Positions 30,565 to 42,060 are shown, counted from the first letter of the stretch. The stretch is 64,000 nucleotides of DNA from Deinandra increscens subsp. villosa (GCA_039602395.1 JBCNJP010000017.1:15092315-15156314); one strand, 5' to 3'. A program made the numbers and translations. The notes: generated by a model from the sequence alone, not told the origin.

Positions 30565-32486
30565 ACTTTAAGAAAAAGAATTTATATATGTTTATATGGT
30601 TCGGACATTACATAATTTAGCAACCATATACATGTTTCAATAAGGTCCCGAAGTTTTAGCTTGTTTTGAGACTGCAAAGTGAGTGAGACGCCCATGTTCC
30701 TTGGTGACCATGAGGAGTCACTATCTTCTTTTTATTGCAAATATAAGTTGCTAAGTGTAGGCTTATTTCAACATCCCACCGTAAGTATTCTCTGTTAGAA
30801 ATATTTTATGTGACTTTTGATCATTTAACATTTATGTGGATTATATGTATTGACCCCTTAAAACTTAAGGTATCTAATTTGATGGAAATTAATATCTTAA
30901 GTGGCTAATGAATAAATATGGTGGTTAAGTATTCTTCTCTGATTTATCAGAGAACAATTAACACCAATAAGGGAGAAGTCTAATCCATCAAGAAGAAGGC
31001 AAACGAGACTATTAATCAAAATCATCATGGCTTCATCCTCATCCTGACACAAGAATGAATCTTCATCAAGTAAGTTTTCTTAAATAATTTAGGAATTGTA
31101 TGAATTGATATCATATGTTGAATAATCATTCAAATTCTTTAACTTCTTGACCAATAGAAAGCTCCTTTAAGAGCAAATTTATTTGGAAAAGAACGGGATG
31201 CTTAATGTAAGAATAAGTGCTTATATTGACTAGTAGTAATGGTAATCTTGTTAGTAAGTCTTTATATATATACATGATAAAGTGCACTCAATCATACTTG
31301 ACCGAATATTAAGCGTGTTTTCGAATCTTATTGATCCTTGATTTGATCATTACGCTACTCGAATTTATTTCTTGCTTTTAGCACATTCATGTGGGAAAAA
31401 AAATTAGAGGGTGGATGATGTATGTCAAAACCCGTCATCACGTCCTGGGACGGGGAGGGTGATGATCTAACCGGACCACACTAGAACATGCAGAACTAAA
31501 ACAGATAACACGGACTGGCCGTTAACTAAAAGAATGTAAATAACACAATCACAATACTAATACCGAATATAATCATTTAATTAAAGGTTCTACTTTCCAA
31601 TACATAAGGTCTCGAGTGACCCTAAGAAAATAACAGAGTTTACATGAGACACATATAAGCTATTTGAAAGAACTAATCAACTAGACACCTTGTTTGACTA
31701 GCTCCAAAACCTCTAGTCAACTGGGCTTCTTGCCCGACTAGTAATTTGTTCGTCTAAGTCCATCCTGATGTCACCAAAATATGGTACCGTCCATGTTCAC
31801 TTACCTGTAATACAAACTAAAATATGTCAACAATCTATTAGACCCCTAAAACACTTAACTTTGAAATGCCCATTCCGAGAGTTTCTTAATGGACACTTCT
31901 TTATATTCTCGTCAAACAATAACGAATCAATTTTTCTTTTAACCTAATCGTGATAAGACATGTTATAAAAGAAAAAAGGGTGTGTACGTCTCTAAAGGAT
32001 AAATTTGTGTTTATTTTTTTTTAATTATCTATACTATATTATAATATATTTAAAGATGATGGAATTATCTTTTTTTATATTAACTTTTAAGAGTTTAAGG
32101 AAACAAAAGTTTTCCTTAAGTTCGACTAAACCTTAATTATCTTTAAGTATAAAAAAATAAGTAAATAAATAATATAAATATAATAATATAAACAATCAAC
32201 TTCCTTTCTGACTAATTCTCAAAATAGTTTTATATCATTTCATTTATTTTATTTTATAAACTTCTATTAAACCTTGAAATCTTTATCACATTTCACCAAT
32301 TAATTATTCAAGCATTTTACAGATGTTCGTGCTAATATGTTGTGGTTCTCGTCGTATCAAGTGAACACCCCTTTAGTATTTTTATAATTAGTTTTACTCT
32401 TGTATACTTTTAAAATTTAATGTTATATGAAATCTCGAATATGACATACTTATTTTTTTCTACATACAAACATAAATTTTATTCAA

Positions 32487-32633
32487 AATCAATCAGGTCA
32501 AATTTATGTAAATAATGGATAACTGGTTGTAAAGGTTGGTTAGTGTTTATGCACCATATATCTCAAGTTACAAAACCTTTGATGCTCGAACGTATGCTCT
32601 TGTCATGGGCAACTTAAGGGTAATTTAAATGAA
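32487..32633 (+). repeat. Diverged direct repeat, copy 2
   Basis: Second copy of the 150-bp repeat at 30411. It shares GGTTGGTTAGTGTTTATGCAC, CTCAAGTTACAAAACC and the terminal GGGTAATTTAAATGAA. Confidence 0.75.
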
Positions 32634-33230
32634 GAATTTTTTTTGCTCTTTTTGATTTGTGCACTTTAACTATTTCAGTCTAAAAAGAAATTCTTTAACA
32701 TAACAGGCCTTGAGATTTATATTTTATAACTATTTTAGTCTTTAACAATAACTCTATTAATTTCCTTTTTGTTAAATCTAGAGGCATTCGAGTTATTTTA
32801 GCTAGGGGATTTAGCTAGGGGACTAGTTATGTGAATTTATTAACAGTATTTAATAGTAAAATAGTTATTTACGTAATTTACAAAATATAATAAGATTTTC
32901 TTATTTTTATATTTAAATCCCTACCCATTCTTCCACCGTCACACCTCAAGTCTCTAGGAGCATGTTTGGGATTGCTTATTTGAATGGATAAGTGTTTTTT
33001 TCAAAAGCGCTAATTAGCTTATGACTTTTTAAAATGAAATTTTTAAAAAAGTGTTTGGATTAACTTTTATGATGGAAAAAAGTCAATAAGTCAATAAGTT
33101 ATTTTTTGAAAAGTGTTTGTTTTAGTTTCTCTGTGTAAAATTACTAAAAAGGGGTTAAGTTGGTATAAGGTTATGTGAGTATAAAGTTAAATGAATGGCA
33201 TTATGGTAATTGAACACTTAGGTGGCGTTT

Positions 33231-33524
33231 GGTTCATTGAATTCAATGGAATTGGAATTGATATTTTTCCTTTTAAAATTATTCTTGATTATGTAAAGAA
33301 GGAATTTGAAATGCAACGAATTCCTTTAATCAATGGAATTTAGTACTATTTCAACATTTCTTATAAATCATTTACTTTAGCGAATGAAAGTTACATAGTC
33401 TCAAATTCCATTGATTAAATAAATTCATTGCATTTCAAATTCCTTCTTTACCCAACCAAAAACAATTTTGGAAGAAAAAATTATCAATTTCAATTCCATT
33501 GAATTTCATAAACCAAACACCACC
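33231..33524. mobile_element. Tourist-like MITE (294 bp)
   Basis: Ends GGTGGCGTTTGGTTCAT and, in reverse complement, GGTGGTGTTTGGTTTAT. Flanking TTA on both sides (33228-33230, 33525-33527). Near-complete inverted repeat built on GAATTCAATGGAATTGGAA and its complement. Noncoding PIF/Harbinger derivative nested in the larger MITE. Confidence 0.88.
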
Positions 33525-33638
33525 TTAATAAATCATAAGCAGCTTTAAAAAGACAGAAAATCTTGGCTTATGAAAATTAAGTTGTGAAACATTCAAAACA
33601 ACTTATTAGCTTTTTAAAAAGTCAATAAGTTGTTTTTA

Positions 33639-34753
33639 GAGTAAATTACAGATTTCGTCCCTATGGTTTATCGAAATTTCACTTATCGTCCATACTTTTC
33701 AAAAATTACGGATTTCATCCCAAACTTTTGCCAAAACGTTACAGATTTCGTCCTTCCGTCTAATTTCTGTTAATTTTTGTTGTTAAATTTTTTAAAATAC
33801 CCATTATACCCTTATCCTTTTATTCAATAAATTACCCAGAAGACAAATGGCTGCAGCCACCACCACCACCAAGTCCATCCACCATCACCACCAATTTTGT
33901 CCACCCCCACCATTTCTGCCCACCACAGTCCACAACCACCATTTCTGTCCACCACTTAAACAAACCCACCTATTCCTAAACAATAGTCTGACTTACAAAA
34001 GTCAAAATTAAACACAAACAATCAATAAACACTCGCAGCCGCTTGGAAACCACCATCAAGAGACCACCGTTTGTTGACCAGAGATGCGGAGTTACGGTCG
34101 CGATTGGTGGTGAGGTTATTCATGATTTTTTCTACCATCGATTCTGGAAGATGAGGCATCTCTGGATCTATGATTCAGTTGTTGGTGATGAGATGATATC
34201 GGGGTTTTGAGGAAAGCTTAACTGTTGACTATCAGAGCATATAGTCGTCGTCATCGTCGTCGATTGGAAATCCTGTCGGGATTTTCGCGAAAAGTCCTAA
34301 ACAACCGTTACCGGAGGAGAGAGCACATCGAGACTGATGATGCCTCTCGTATCGTCTCCCGGATCTGGGGCTTATTCCAAGGTTCGTCGATTCCGCTTAC
34401 TTGCAAAGGGGGTTACGAGAAGACACTAACCGTCGAGCTTTTGCTTCTTGCCCAGATGTTGAACATCAGGTGGTCTGAGATTTTTTTGCAGGTCAGAAGG
34501 AATAGAATTTAGGTTTTTTATTTAGTTTTATGATTTTATTAAACTTATAGGTATTTATGTAATTGTTAAATAAAGAAAAGGGTATATTAGTCATTTAACA
34601 TCAACTTAACAGAAAATTTTAATGGATGTTAGACGGAAGGACGATATTCGAAACAATTTGGCAAAACCTTGGGACGAAATCCGTAATTTCTGAAAAGTAG
34701 AAACGATAGGTGAAATTTCGACAAACCATAGGAACTATATCCGTAATTTACTC
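33639..34753. mobile_element. MULE with perfect 9-bp TSD, carrying foreign DNA
   Basis: Inverted arms of about 200 bp start GAGTAAATTACAGATTTCG and end with the complement of GAGTAAATTACGGATATAG. TTGTTTTTA flanks both ends exactly (33630-33638 and 34754-34762), the 9-bp Mutator signature. Between the arms (about 33845-34520) is sequence of different character: CCACCACC-rich, then an open stretch. That suggests a captured host fragment, as in Pack-MULEs, but the source gene was not identified. The element sits within a PIF/Harbinger MITE. Confidence 0.93.
34225..34512 (+). pseudogene. Possible captured gene fragment in MULE
   Basis: A 95-codon open frame rich in Arg in its first half (YSRRHRRRLEILSGF), then RIWGLFQGSSIPLTCKGGYEK. 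No domain is recognised, and the ATG may not be real. Its base composition differs from the AT-rich arms. It could be a scrambled exon carried by the MULE, or chance. Confidence 0.25.
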
Positions 34754-34786
34754 TTGTTTTTATAAGCAATCCCAAACATGCCCTAG

Positions 34787-35124
34787 GTTTCCACCCCCAC
34801 CCCTTTTCTTCATAAATAATTGAACGTACATACAAAAGAATTAGGGGAAAGAGAGGGTGGAGAATGGAGATACAAGTCCTTGTAATTAATAGTAGTTTCC
34901 ATCATAACACCTGCATCCGTATTATGGAGAAAGTCAAGATCTGAAACCCTAAAACGTCAGGCCAGAAGATGGGGTTTGTGATAAAGATAATGTTTAAAGA
35001 AAGAACTGATGACAATTAGGATGGTGGTAAGGGAGGCCGGTTACGGTGGTTTTGACCGAGCAAAGGGAGATGGTGGCGATGGTGATTAGGTCTCGTTTTG
35101 TTAAAATTTTATTTTATACTTTCT
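34787..35124. other. Spacer between MULE derivatives
   Basis: About 340 bp with GA-rich stretches (GAAAGAGAGGGTGGAGAATGG). No gene seen. Confidence 0.3.
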
Positions 35125-35133
35125 TTTAATTTA

Positions 35134-36774
35134 GAGTTAATTTCCTTTTTCGTCTTCGAGGTTTAGTCCATTTAACCATTTCAGTCCAAACTTTGAAAAA
35201 AAAAATTAATTTAAGTCCAAACAATTCATTTCTGTTTCAATTCTAGTCCTTATTAAACACCATTAATATTTTTCTGTTAAGTTTGGTGCTAAGACCATAA
35301 TACCCTTATTCTTTAATCAAATAAAAAAAGCCCTAGAATATCTTCACTGTCAATCATCTCTGTACCAAACCCCTATGCCAACGCCACCATCGCTGACACC
35401 AACACCATTGTTATAAAAAACAAAAATGTATGGTTATGATCGTCAATCTATAACCACCTAATCAAATCCCTGAATAAGTCGGATAAATTCTTCAACATCT
35501 AGCTCAAAACCATAGAAAATCATATTTAATTTTGAGTTAAAATAGATTCCTGTTGACCAGGAGATGCATATGAACATCGATCTTGCACCCAAATCAATGA
35601 AGAAATCAATTCTAGATGGGTGAAGAGAAATGTAGCACCCTATTGCCTAGCCGGAATCCCAACCATCTTCACCCTCTCTATCTTCAAATGGGTAGGGCAA
35701 CAAACATGGACGGAACTAGAAAACTTTTTAAAGAGATGTACACATTCTTTTTATGAAGTCACTATTTTTAAATTATTTAGTTTCACATAAATATATATAC
35801 ATTTTTTTTGATTCGGATCTACCTAGTCACATAAGACAGCTAGTCACAGAAGACAAATACGACACAATAATAAAATAAATACCGTCATTAGAATTTAAAT
35901 AATATACATTTGAGGGTCTTTACAAATTAAAAATAAAGTATTGGCATTACAATTAGTTACTTTTTATTTTATAAATTTTGAATCACACATTTGCAAGATT
36001 TTAAGTAAAAAATATCATAGAAGAAATGAGGATTATCAACATTTTTTTTTTCAAATGGAGCATCAATATTAACGTATTGATAATTAACTTGTAATTATAT
36101 TTGGATTGGGTTATTAGGTATTTAAGTTTGAGCTATTACTTACTAATATTTTAGTTTATTAGGTTTGGGTGTTGTCAGCGCAATTAGCCAATCCAGATTT
36201 GAACTAAAAAAATATAATGTAGCAAGTAGGACTCGAACCCGAGTAAGTCAAGAAAAGAAAGGAACACAATCAACAGGATTTAGAAGAACCATTGAGACAG
36301 AAGTGTTAGTTGGTTATTTTTTATCCAGAACTTATTTAATAACTCCCAATCACAAAAAATAAAATAAACTTGAAAATAAACTACCATGGTGACTGGAACT
36401 AGAGGTTGGTGGTGGTGAGAGCTTGGCGTCACCATGGTGGTCACATGGAAGAGAGTGGGGCTGGCGGGTAGAGGGATGTCGATGATTAATGATGGTGGGA
36501 TGGTAGCAGTAAAGGTTTTTCCGGCATAGGGATTGGGTACAAAGATGGTAGGTTAACAGAATAAGATGTTAGGTGTAGAGATGGTAAAGATCTTCTAAGG
36601 TTTTTATTTTAAACAAATAACGGTATTTTGGTCTTATCATAAAATTTAACAGAAAAAATATTAACAACATTAAAAAAAGGGTTTGAATTGAATCGAAAAT
36701 GAAAACTTTGGACTCAAATTGGAGTTTTTAAAAGTTTGGACTGAAATGGTTAAATATAAAATAAAAATTAACTC
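35134..36774. mobile_element. Second large MULE with perfect 9-bp TSD
   Basis: Inverted arms of about 190 bp, left start GAGTTAATTTCC and right end complementary to GAGTTAATTTTTATTTT. Both share TTTAACCATTTCAGTCCAAACTTT and a block containing AATATTTTTCTGTTAA. TTTAATTTA flanks both ends exactly (35125-35133 and 36775-36783). The interior (35335-36540) has fragments of coding-like density near the left (CAACGCCACCATCGCTGACACC) and right (GGTTGGTGGTGGTGAGAG), and an AT-rich middle (35790-36360) that matches a block near 39400-39500. No transposase ORF. Confidence 0.92.
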
Positions 36775-36783
36775 TTTAATTTA

Positions 36784-37036
36784 ATATATTTAATTATTTT
36801 ATGTTAATTACATAAACAACCTCTAAACATTAAACTATCTTTGCAATTTATATAAAAAACCCCTCATACATAAAATGACTGAAATGTTCTATATTTAACA
36901 AACAATATTTAAGAGAGTTCATTGTCTTTTATTATTCTCAAGCTAGTATTTACATAAATATAAGTAATAAACATACATAACCATATGTATTAGACTATTG
37001 TCACACCGATAGTCTTAAAACATAATAATAACAAGC
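36784..37036. other. 3' flank of thaumatin-like gene
   Basis: AT-rich sequence. The part near 37036 is presumably 3' untranslated region. No gene. Confidence 0.4.
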
Positions 37037-37977
37037 CTATGCAGATTCTATCTCACTAACTCGTGTCGACGACGGACAAAACGTTATCAAATAATCATCC
37101 GAAACACAATGAACCAACGGCGGCGGATTGTCATAGGCGTAACTGTAATACGACGGACACGCATCCTTAAATATCTTTGAGTACACGCTCGGCTTGCATT
37201 TACTAGGTGTCCCATACGCGTTCCTACAACAAAACTTGTCGTTATCAAAAGCCAAACACGCACTTTTGCACGCCACAACTTCACCCCAATCGTTCAAAAC
37301 CTCGAGTTCTTGCGGACAAATAGCATTTACATCGTTCTTGCACCCACCAATGTGACATTTTGGCGAGTTGGGTATACTTGTTACTGATACTGGTATGTTA
37401 TAACCGTCAACTAGACTAACATCGTAGAAACTAGGTTTATTTTTGTCTGCTTGTAATGCAATTTGGACCAATGTCGCCGGTGGGTCCCCGATTAGCCCGT
37501 TGCACCATAATTTCCCACCACAATCGCCAGTTTCGCAGGCCGGGACTTTACCTGAACCAAATTTGCAACCTGTTCTGGCCCATATCCGCCCTACCCAATC
37601 GGGCGGAGCTTGAATTTTGTGTTGTTCGCCTGGCGGGAGGTAGAAACCGCCGTAGGCTAACACCGGGTGGCCTTGGTTTGCGGCGTTTGCCGGCCAAATT
37701 GGGTACGGACATTTGTTGCTTATGTAGAAGTTACATGCTTCAACCGCTCTTTTTCCTGTTTAATAAATACAATCATTATATTTTTCAATTTTATTTTCTT
37801 GTTTTAAATAAGAAATTGCTAAAAAGGTGAATCGAAACCAAAATAACATAAATGAAACCAAAAGATTGAGAACGCTATGGTTAGATATTACGGATCTATA
37901 ATATAAAATAGAATGGGAAATTTACCTGACATTAAGAAGATGAAAATGGAAAGAACAAATGAAATGGTTGTCTTCAT
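37037..37977 (-). CDS. Thaumatin-like protein (PR-5 family)
   Basis: Two exons (37977-37926 and 37755-37037) with a GT-AG intron after the signal peptide coding region give 256 residues. PR-5 proteins are secreted defence proteins, some antifungal or glucan-binding. The N-terminus MKTTISFVLSIFIFLMSG is a clear secretion signal. The mature part has SNKCPYPIWPA and the thaumatin signature GKVPACETGDCGGKLWC. The cysteine pattern follows (PKCHIGGCKNDVNAICP, ACKSACLAF, FCCRNAYG, CKPSVYSKIFKDACPSYYSYAYDNP). I count the 16 family cysteines plus one extra just after the likely cleavage site. The acidic-cleft residues (Arg in VGRIWART, Glu and Asp in CETGDC, Asp in YDVSLVDG) are present. It lacks a C-terminal extension, so apoplastic secretion is likely. 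The single 5' intron inside the signal region is common in long TLPs. Confidence 0.95.
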
Positions 37978-38012
37978 GTTTTTGTTTTGATTGGTTTATA
38001 AATCTTAAAATG

Positions 38013-38020
38013 TATTTATA
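38013..38020 (-). promoter_or_regulatory. TATA box of thaumatin-like gene
   Basis: TATAAATA on the minus strand, 36 bases before the ATG at 37977. This implies a very short leader; a second TTTATAAA lies at about 37996. Confidence 0.5.
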
Positions 38021-38239
38021 GAAGGTTTACAGTGGTTGAATTGTTGCCTAAGTAAATAAATTTTGACACAACCTTTCTTTAAAAGACAAGCAAACCCCAT
38101 AACTTAGGGGATAAGGTGACACACACAAATTAATAAAATATTTAAATACAAGAAATTTAACCTTAATATTAATGTATTATCATGATAACCAATAGTGATA
38201 GATTCAAAATTTTTATTCAGAGTGGTAAAATATAGTGGT

Positions 38240-38715
38240 GCATCAATAAATTCCGTTAAAATGGGTCAAAATGGTCTTCTTCGATTGTGGGTTTGCTTTA
38301 ACCGTTGGAAATTGAATGGCCGCTTGATGTAATATATCCCCCTGTTTGCTTTCTCCATTGACGACTTTCTTCGGGTTCACTTGTATGGGCACATTGACGT
38401 AAGGAAAAAGGAGATTATGCACAGAATCATTCTCGTCACTTGTTGATGTTTGTGGAAGAAAAGAAATGACACCGTCTTTCAGGGTTCCGTGCCTTCTACC
38501 CCCAAAGTGGTCAACAAAATCAAAATTTGGAGCAAAGTTTGGATTGACAACCGTTATAGGAAAACCATTGATTAGAATAATATGTACATGTTTTAATTGT
38601 TTTCCTTTTAGTGTTTGGTGTTTGGTGTTCCCGGCCCTTCCTAGCGCCTTGCTAGATGAGTGTTTGGTTGATGGAATAATATTGTCATTAAAAAAATGGG
38701 TCATAAAGATCAATT
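38240..38715. other. Unassigned open frame overlapping LINE 3' end
   Basis: A minus-strand frame of 156 codons (38713-38243) has protein-like stretches (HVHIILINGFPITVVNPNF, FGGRRHGTLKDGVISFLPQ) but no domain I recognise, and it lacks neighbours of the same kind. Its start region is antisense to a plus-strand LINE 3' tail, so at least that part is not a real gene start. Confidence 0.2.
38600..38705 (+). mobile_element. LINE 3'-end fragment
   Basis: CTAGC (38641-38645), loop GCCTT, GCTAG (38651-38655), followed by TAATATTGTCATTAAAAAAAT, matches the 3' tail of the LINE at 6228-6290 (CTAGC, loop GTCTT, GCTAG, then TAATAATATTGCCGTT and an A run). Only the tail is recognised. Confidence 0.65.
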
Positions 38716-38719
38716 AGAA

Positions 38720-40267
38720 TAATAAAATGGTGTGGTTCAAATCTAACAAAATGAACATATCAAAATAACCATAGCAATTCCAAAAAATTTAAAGCGCTAA
38801 CTTCAACATACACCTTTGACCTTTTGACAAATTGACAATAACCTATTGGTCTTGTGACATATAATATATATCTCAATTAAAATGACATAGGTTTAAATCT
38901 TATAAAGTGATCAATAGTTAAATTTAAAAGTAGATTTTAATGAATGTGTGTTCCTTTTAAAAAATAAACCTTTCTATTTTGAAACGCTATTTAAAACATT
39001 TTCTTAATAGTATATTGATCACAGTAAATGAACTTTTTTACGGAATAATTTGATGTATAAACAAAGTAATAATCTAGGATAAAGTTTTGAGATTGTTTTC
39101 TAAAAAAGGAATAAAATAAAATAAAAAACAGTTGGGTAGTAATCTATTTTATGATATGATGATATTTTTAAATTTTAAGAAATAGTTTTCTTAATATATA
39201 TAATAATCTAATATTATATAGATTTGTGTGTTTTGGTTTGTATGTATGTAAACACGGACCATTGGACTCTTGGCAAAATAGCAAAATAGGTTCTAAAAGA
39301 AAGAAAAAAAAGGTAACATATGATTTGTGAGTCTTTGGTTTTAGTGGCGGATTTATGATTTTTTTCTAATATAATCACTATTTCTAAATCCTTTAATTTT
39401 ATAGAAACATATATAAAAACCATGGGCTCGGGTCGGGTCACTCACATAATACAAATATGACACAATAATAAAAAGTGTCGTCAGTATAATTTAAAAAAAA
39501 ACACATAATATAGATAATTAGATATGATAGTCTTTACGAATTAATAACGTCCTATAGTTGTTCCCTATGAGTTTTCATCTTTTAAAAACGTTGCATTACA
39601 ATGTCAGATGATTTTGTTTCATAATATTTCTCCATAATACCTAATATTCAAGTTTCAACAACTCAACAAATAAATAACTAATTGTCTAATTATATTAACT
39701 TCTAAACTAATAATGCATAAACAAATCACAAATAAGAATCACAATGAAACCAAATAACACTTATCTATTTATTCATCTAGATCTTAAACTTGAAGAAAGC
39801 AAACAATAAACTTGAAGAGTTGGAAACAATACTTAACAATCTTTGAAAACTTTAAATTTTATGAATCTTAATACTTAACAATCTTTGTGACTATGTACCC
39901 TAGTACCTAAATCTGCCCCTTTGTGGCTTTTAAAATGCAAAGCTGTCAAAAGAAAAAATATTGAAAAATTGAAGGATTGATTTATAATTTTAGTTAATTT
40001 AAAAGGGTTGATATGAAACTTGCAGTTTAATAACTTTTGAATTTCGCCTTATCATTCATAGTAGTCACTTTAGTTTATAATTTACTAAAAAATAAATTTA
40101 TTTATAAAATTTAAAAGCTTTAAAAAAGACTTCAGATCTTATTTCTTATCATTAGAAAACATATGGAATCGTATATTTACTAATTCATTGTCTTTGTCCC
40201 TTAAATTTTAAGAATGTGTTTAAATATAAAGTTGTTAATGTATCAGAAAAAAATATATATTTATATA
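38720..40267. other. AT-rich intergenic stretch
   Basis: No gene. A block at about 39395-39530 (GACACAATAATAAAAAGTGTCGTCAGTATAATTT) resembles 35845-35915 inside the MULE, marking a dispersed repeat. Confidence 0.4.
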
Positions 40268-40275
40268 TATACTAG

Positions 40276-41532
40276 TAGGGCCGGCCCTGGGTCTGGGCCA
40301 GCTGGGCTTCAGCCCAGGGCATCAAACTGGAAGGGGCAGCAGCTAGGAGGGTCTAATTACGTTTTAATGTAATTGTGATCGCCGGAAATTTTCTGCTCAA
40401 CTGAGTACCAGACAGTGGGGATTTTTAACGTTGACCCTCTAGATGGTCTCTCATTAGTGTTTAAAGCTAAAAAAACAAAATATGAACTTGTTCATTGTGT
40501 TCTAGTTCGTCAGATGAGGACTGTGGTGGAGTTGTTTCTCCGGAAATGAAGAGGGGAAGAAGATGAAAGATGTGGTAGGAGTATTCTTGGGTTTAAGAAG
40601 AAAAATAATATTTTAATCACTAAAGTACATAGATTCTAACTTTTACTGGAAAAGAACACCTATATGTATAGGATGCATTTACCCACATATTCTACTTCTA
40701 CCATCATGTTTGCATCTCTTTCTAAATGAATAGTTTGTAAATTGTTTTAATTTCTATATTTATTATCATTTTTATCATATTGGTATGTATATGTATTTTG
40801 AAGATTTTCTTTATATATATCGTTAGGATTATTTATGAAATAATTATAAATGTGATTATGAATGAAATTAGTCTCTTGATTATAAACTATTTAGGCTATG
40901 TTTTTTATTTTATATTTAAGTTTTTTTCATATAATTTAGGTTATGTACTATGCCATTTTATTTAGTTTTGCTTATTATATACTTTATTTTATATTTTATA
41001 TTTTATTTTTATATTATGTTTTTATCATCTTATTTAATCTTAAGATTTGTATGTGTAGAACGATTTCTATATATTAGTTACAGAAATTAATTTTCGTAAA
41101 CAAAATACTATATATTAGTTACAGAAATTAATGTTCGATCATCAAAGGGCGATTTGCTTCCAGTTTGTCGATCATCAATTGCGATTTGCGAACGGCGATC
41201 TCCAGACTTCAGTCTCCAGTCGATCGACGATCATCTCTGCTTCTAGTCAGTCATCACTCATCAGGTGATATTGTTCCATTTATTCTACTTTTAAATATAT
41301 TTTTGTCATTGATATCATGTCCCCTCGTGTACAACCATCTGGTGCCCAAAATAGAAAAAGGAAAAAACAACAAGACTTTTTATTTAGTTAATAAAATCGG
41401 CGTGGGGATGAGCCGCCTAGCTTGACTAGGTTCCAAACCCTTAAAACTTTGTGTTATACTATTTAAAGTTTTTAATAAGGGGCAATTTTTCGACTCGCGC
41501 CCTGAGCATCCAAATTCTCAGGACCGGCCCTG
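40276..41532. mobile_element. Nonautonomous hAT (Tip100-like) element
   Basis: Ends TAGGGCCGGCCCTGGG and, in reverse complement, CAGGGCCGGTCCTGAG. The 8-bp flank TATACTAG is exact on both sides (40268-40275, 41533-41540). CAGGGCCGG-type termini are those of the Tip100/Tag2 hAT branch. The body of 1257 bp keeps a 25-codon start of a transposase-like ORF near the right end and is otherwise AT-rich noncoding. Confidence 0.93.
41317..41391 (+). pseudogene. Tip100-type transposase N-terminal remnant
   Basis: 25 codons, MSPRVQPSGAQNRKRKKQQ, then a stop. The PSGAQ-x-RKRKK pattern matches the first residues of plant Tip100/ZMYM-type hAT transposases (S-G-x-x-KRKRK), upstream of their TTF zinc finger. 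Everything after it has been deleted. Too short to be functional. Confidence 0.6.
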
Positions 41533-41540
41533 TATACTAG

Positions 41541-42060
41541 TTAGTGTCTCGGGTAAATACCCGAGGCTGTGATATAAAAAAAAGTTAAACGAATTAAAAG
41601 ATGAAAGTTTTTTCTAACTATAAAAAGAATGATCGAATTGGAGTTTAAGTTCATCAATGGTGGGTTTAGAAAGTCACGACTTTGTTTTTTGATTCGTTCA
41701 CCATCATTCGTTGATCGAAACCTAAGCAATTTGGATCTAGTTTTGTTAGGTTTTCTTTCACGAATCCAAAACAATTTACGGATCAAATTTTCATTGAGAA
41801 ATGAAGAAGATATGATGAATTAAAGTTATGGTATTGTAAAACAAATATGGATAATTTTGTATGGAAATAATTTAATTTTTTGATTTTTAATTATAAGATC
41901 TTTCTGTTTTGTAAATACCATTTATTTTTTTAATTCAAAAATCTATAAAAATAACACATGAGCTAATCCTAGGTGGCACACCTTAAATTGTGCCACCTAC
42001 ACATTAAAAACTTGTGTTTATTATATAGTATAGATTTCTTATAAATTTTCTTGAGTAAAA
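41541..42060. other. AT-rich spacer
   Basis: Contains CTCGGGTAAATACCCGAG (41548-41565), a perfect 8-bp stem with TA centre, and GGTGGCACA...TGTGCCACC at about 41972-41998. Both are small palindromes of unknown meaning. No gene. Confidence 0.35.

Larger units (their letters stand above)
30096..32954. other. Intergenic, no gene supported
   Basis: AT-rich. A sequence starting TGTTAGAAATATTTTATG at about 30792 and running to the CATCATGGCTTCATCC region at about 31040 looks like a decayed LTR, but no element body was recognised. About 31430-31830 is a less AT-rich block (CCCGTCATCACGTCCTGGGACG) with no readable gene. At 32025 TCTATACTATATTATAATAT resembles a Helitron-type 5' start, but no matching end was found. 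Confidence 0.4.
32958..34783. mobile_element. PIF/Harbinger-type MITE with two nested elements
   Basis: Termini GAGCATGTTTGGGATTGCTTAT and, in reverse complement, GGGCATGTTTGGGATTGCTTAT, with TAG on both flanks (32955-32957 and 34784-34786). Internal AAGTCAATAAGTT motifs match the MITE at 29688. Removing the two inserts (294 bp at 33231 and 1115 bp at 33639, each with its target duplication) leaves an element of about 400 bp, the same size as its relative. Confidence 0.8.

Noticed and set aside
32020..32060. Helitron 5' end (TCTATACTATATTATAA)
   Set aside because: The start motif fits, but I found no CTRR end with a preceding hairpin at a sensible distance and no Rep/helicase content.
36210..36245. 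tRNA-like GGACTCGAACCCGAGTAAG
   Set aside because: It looks like a tRNA T-arm complement, but no acceptor stem or anticodon arm can be folded around it.
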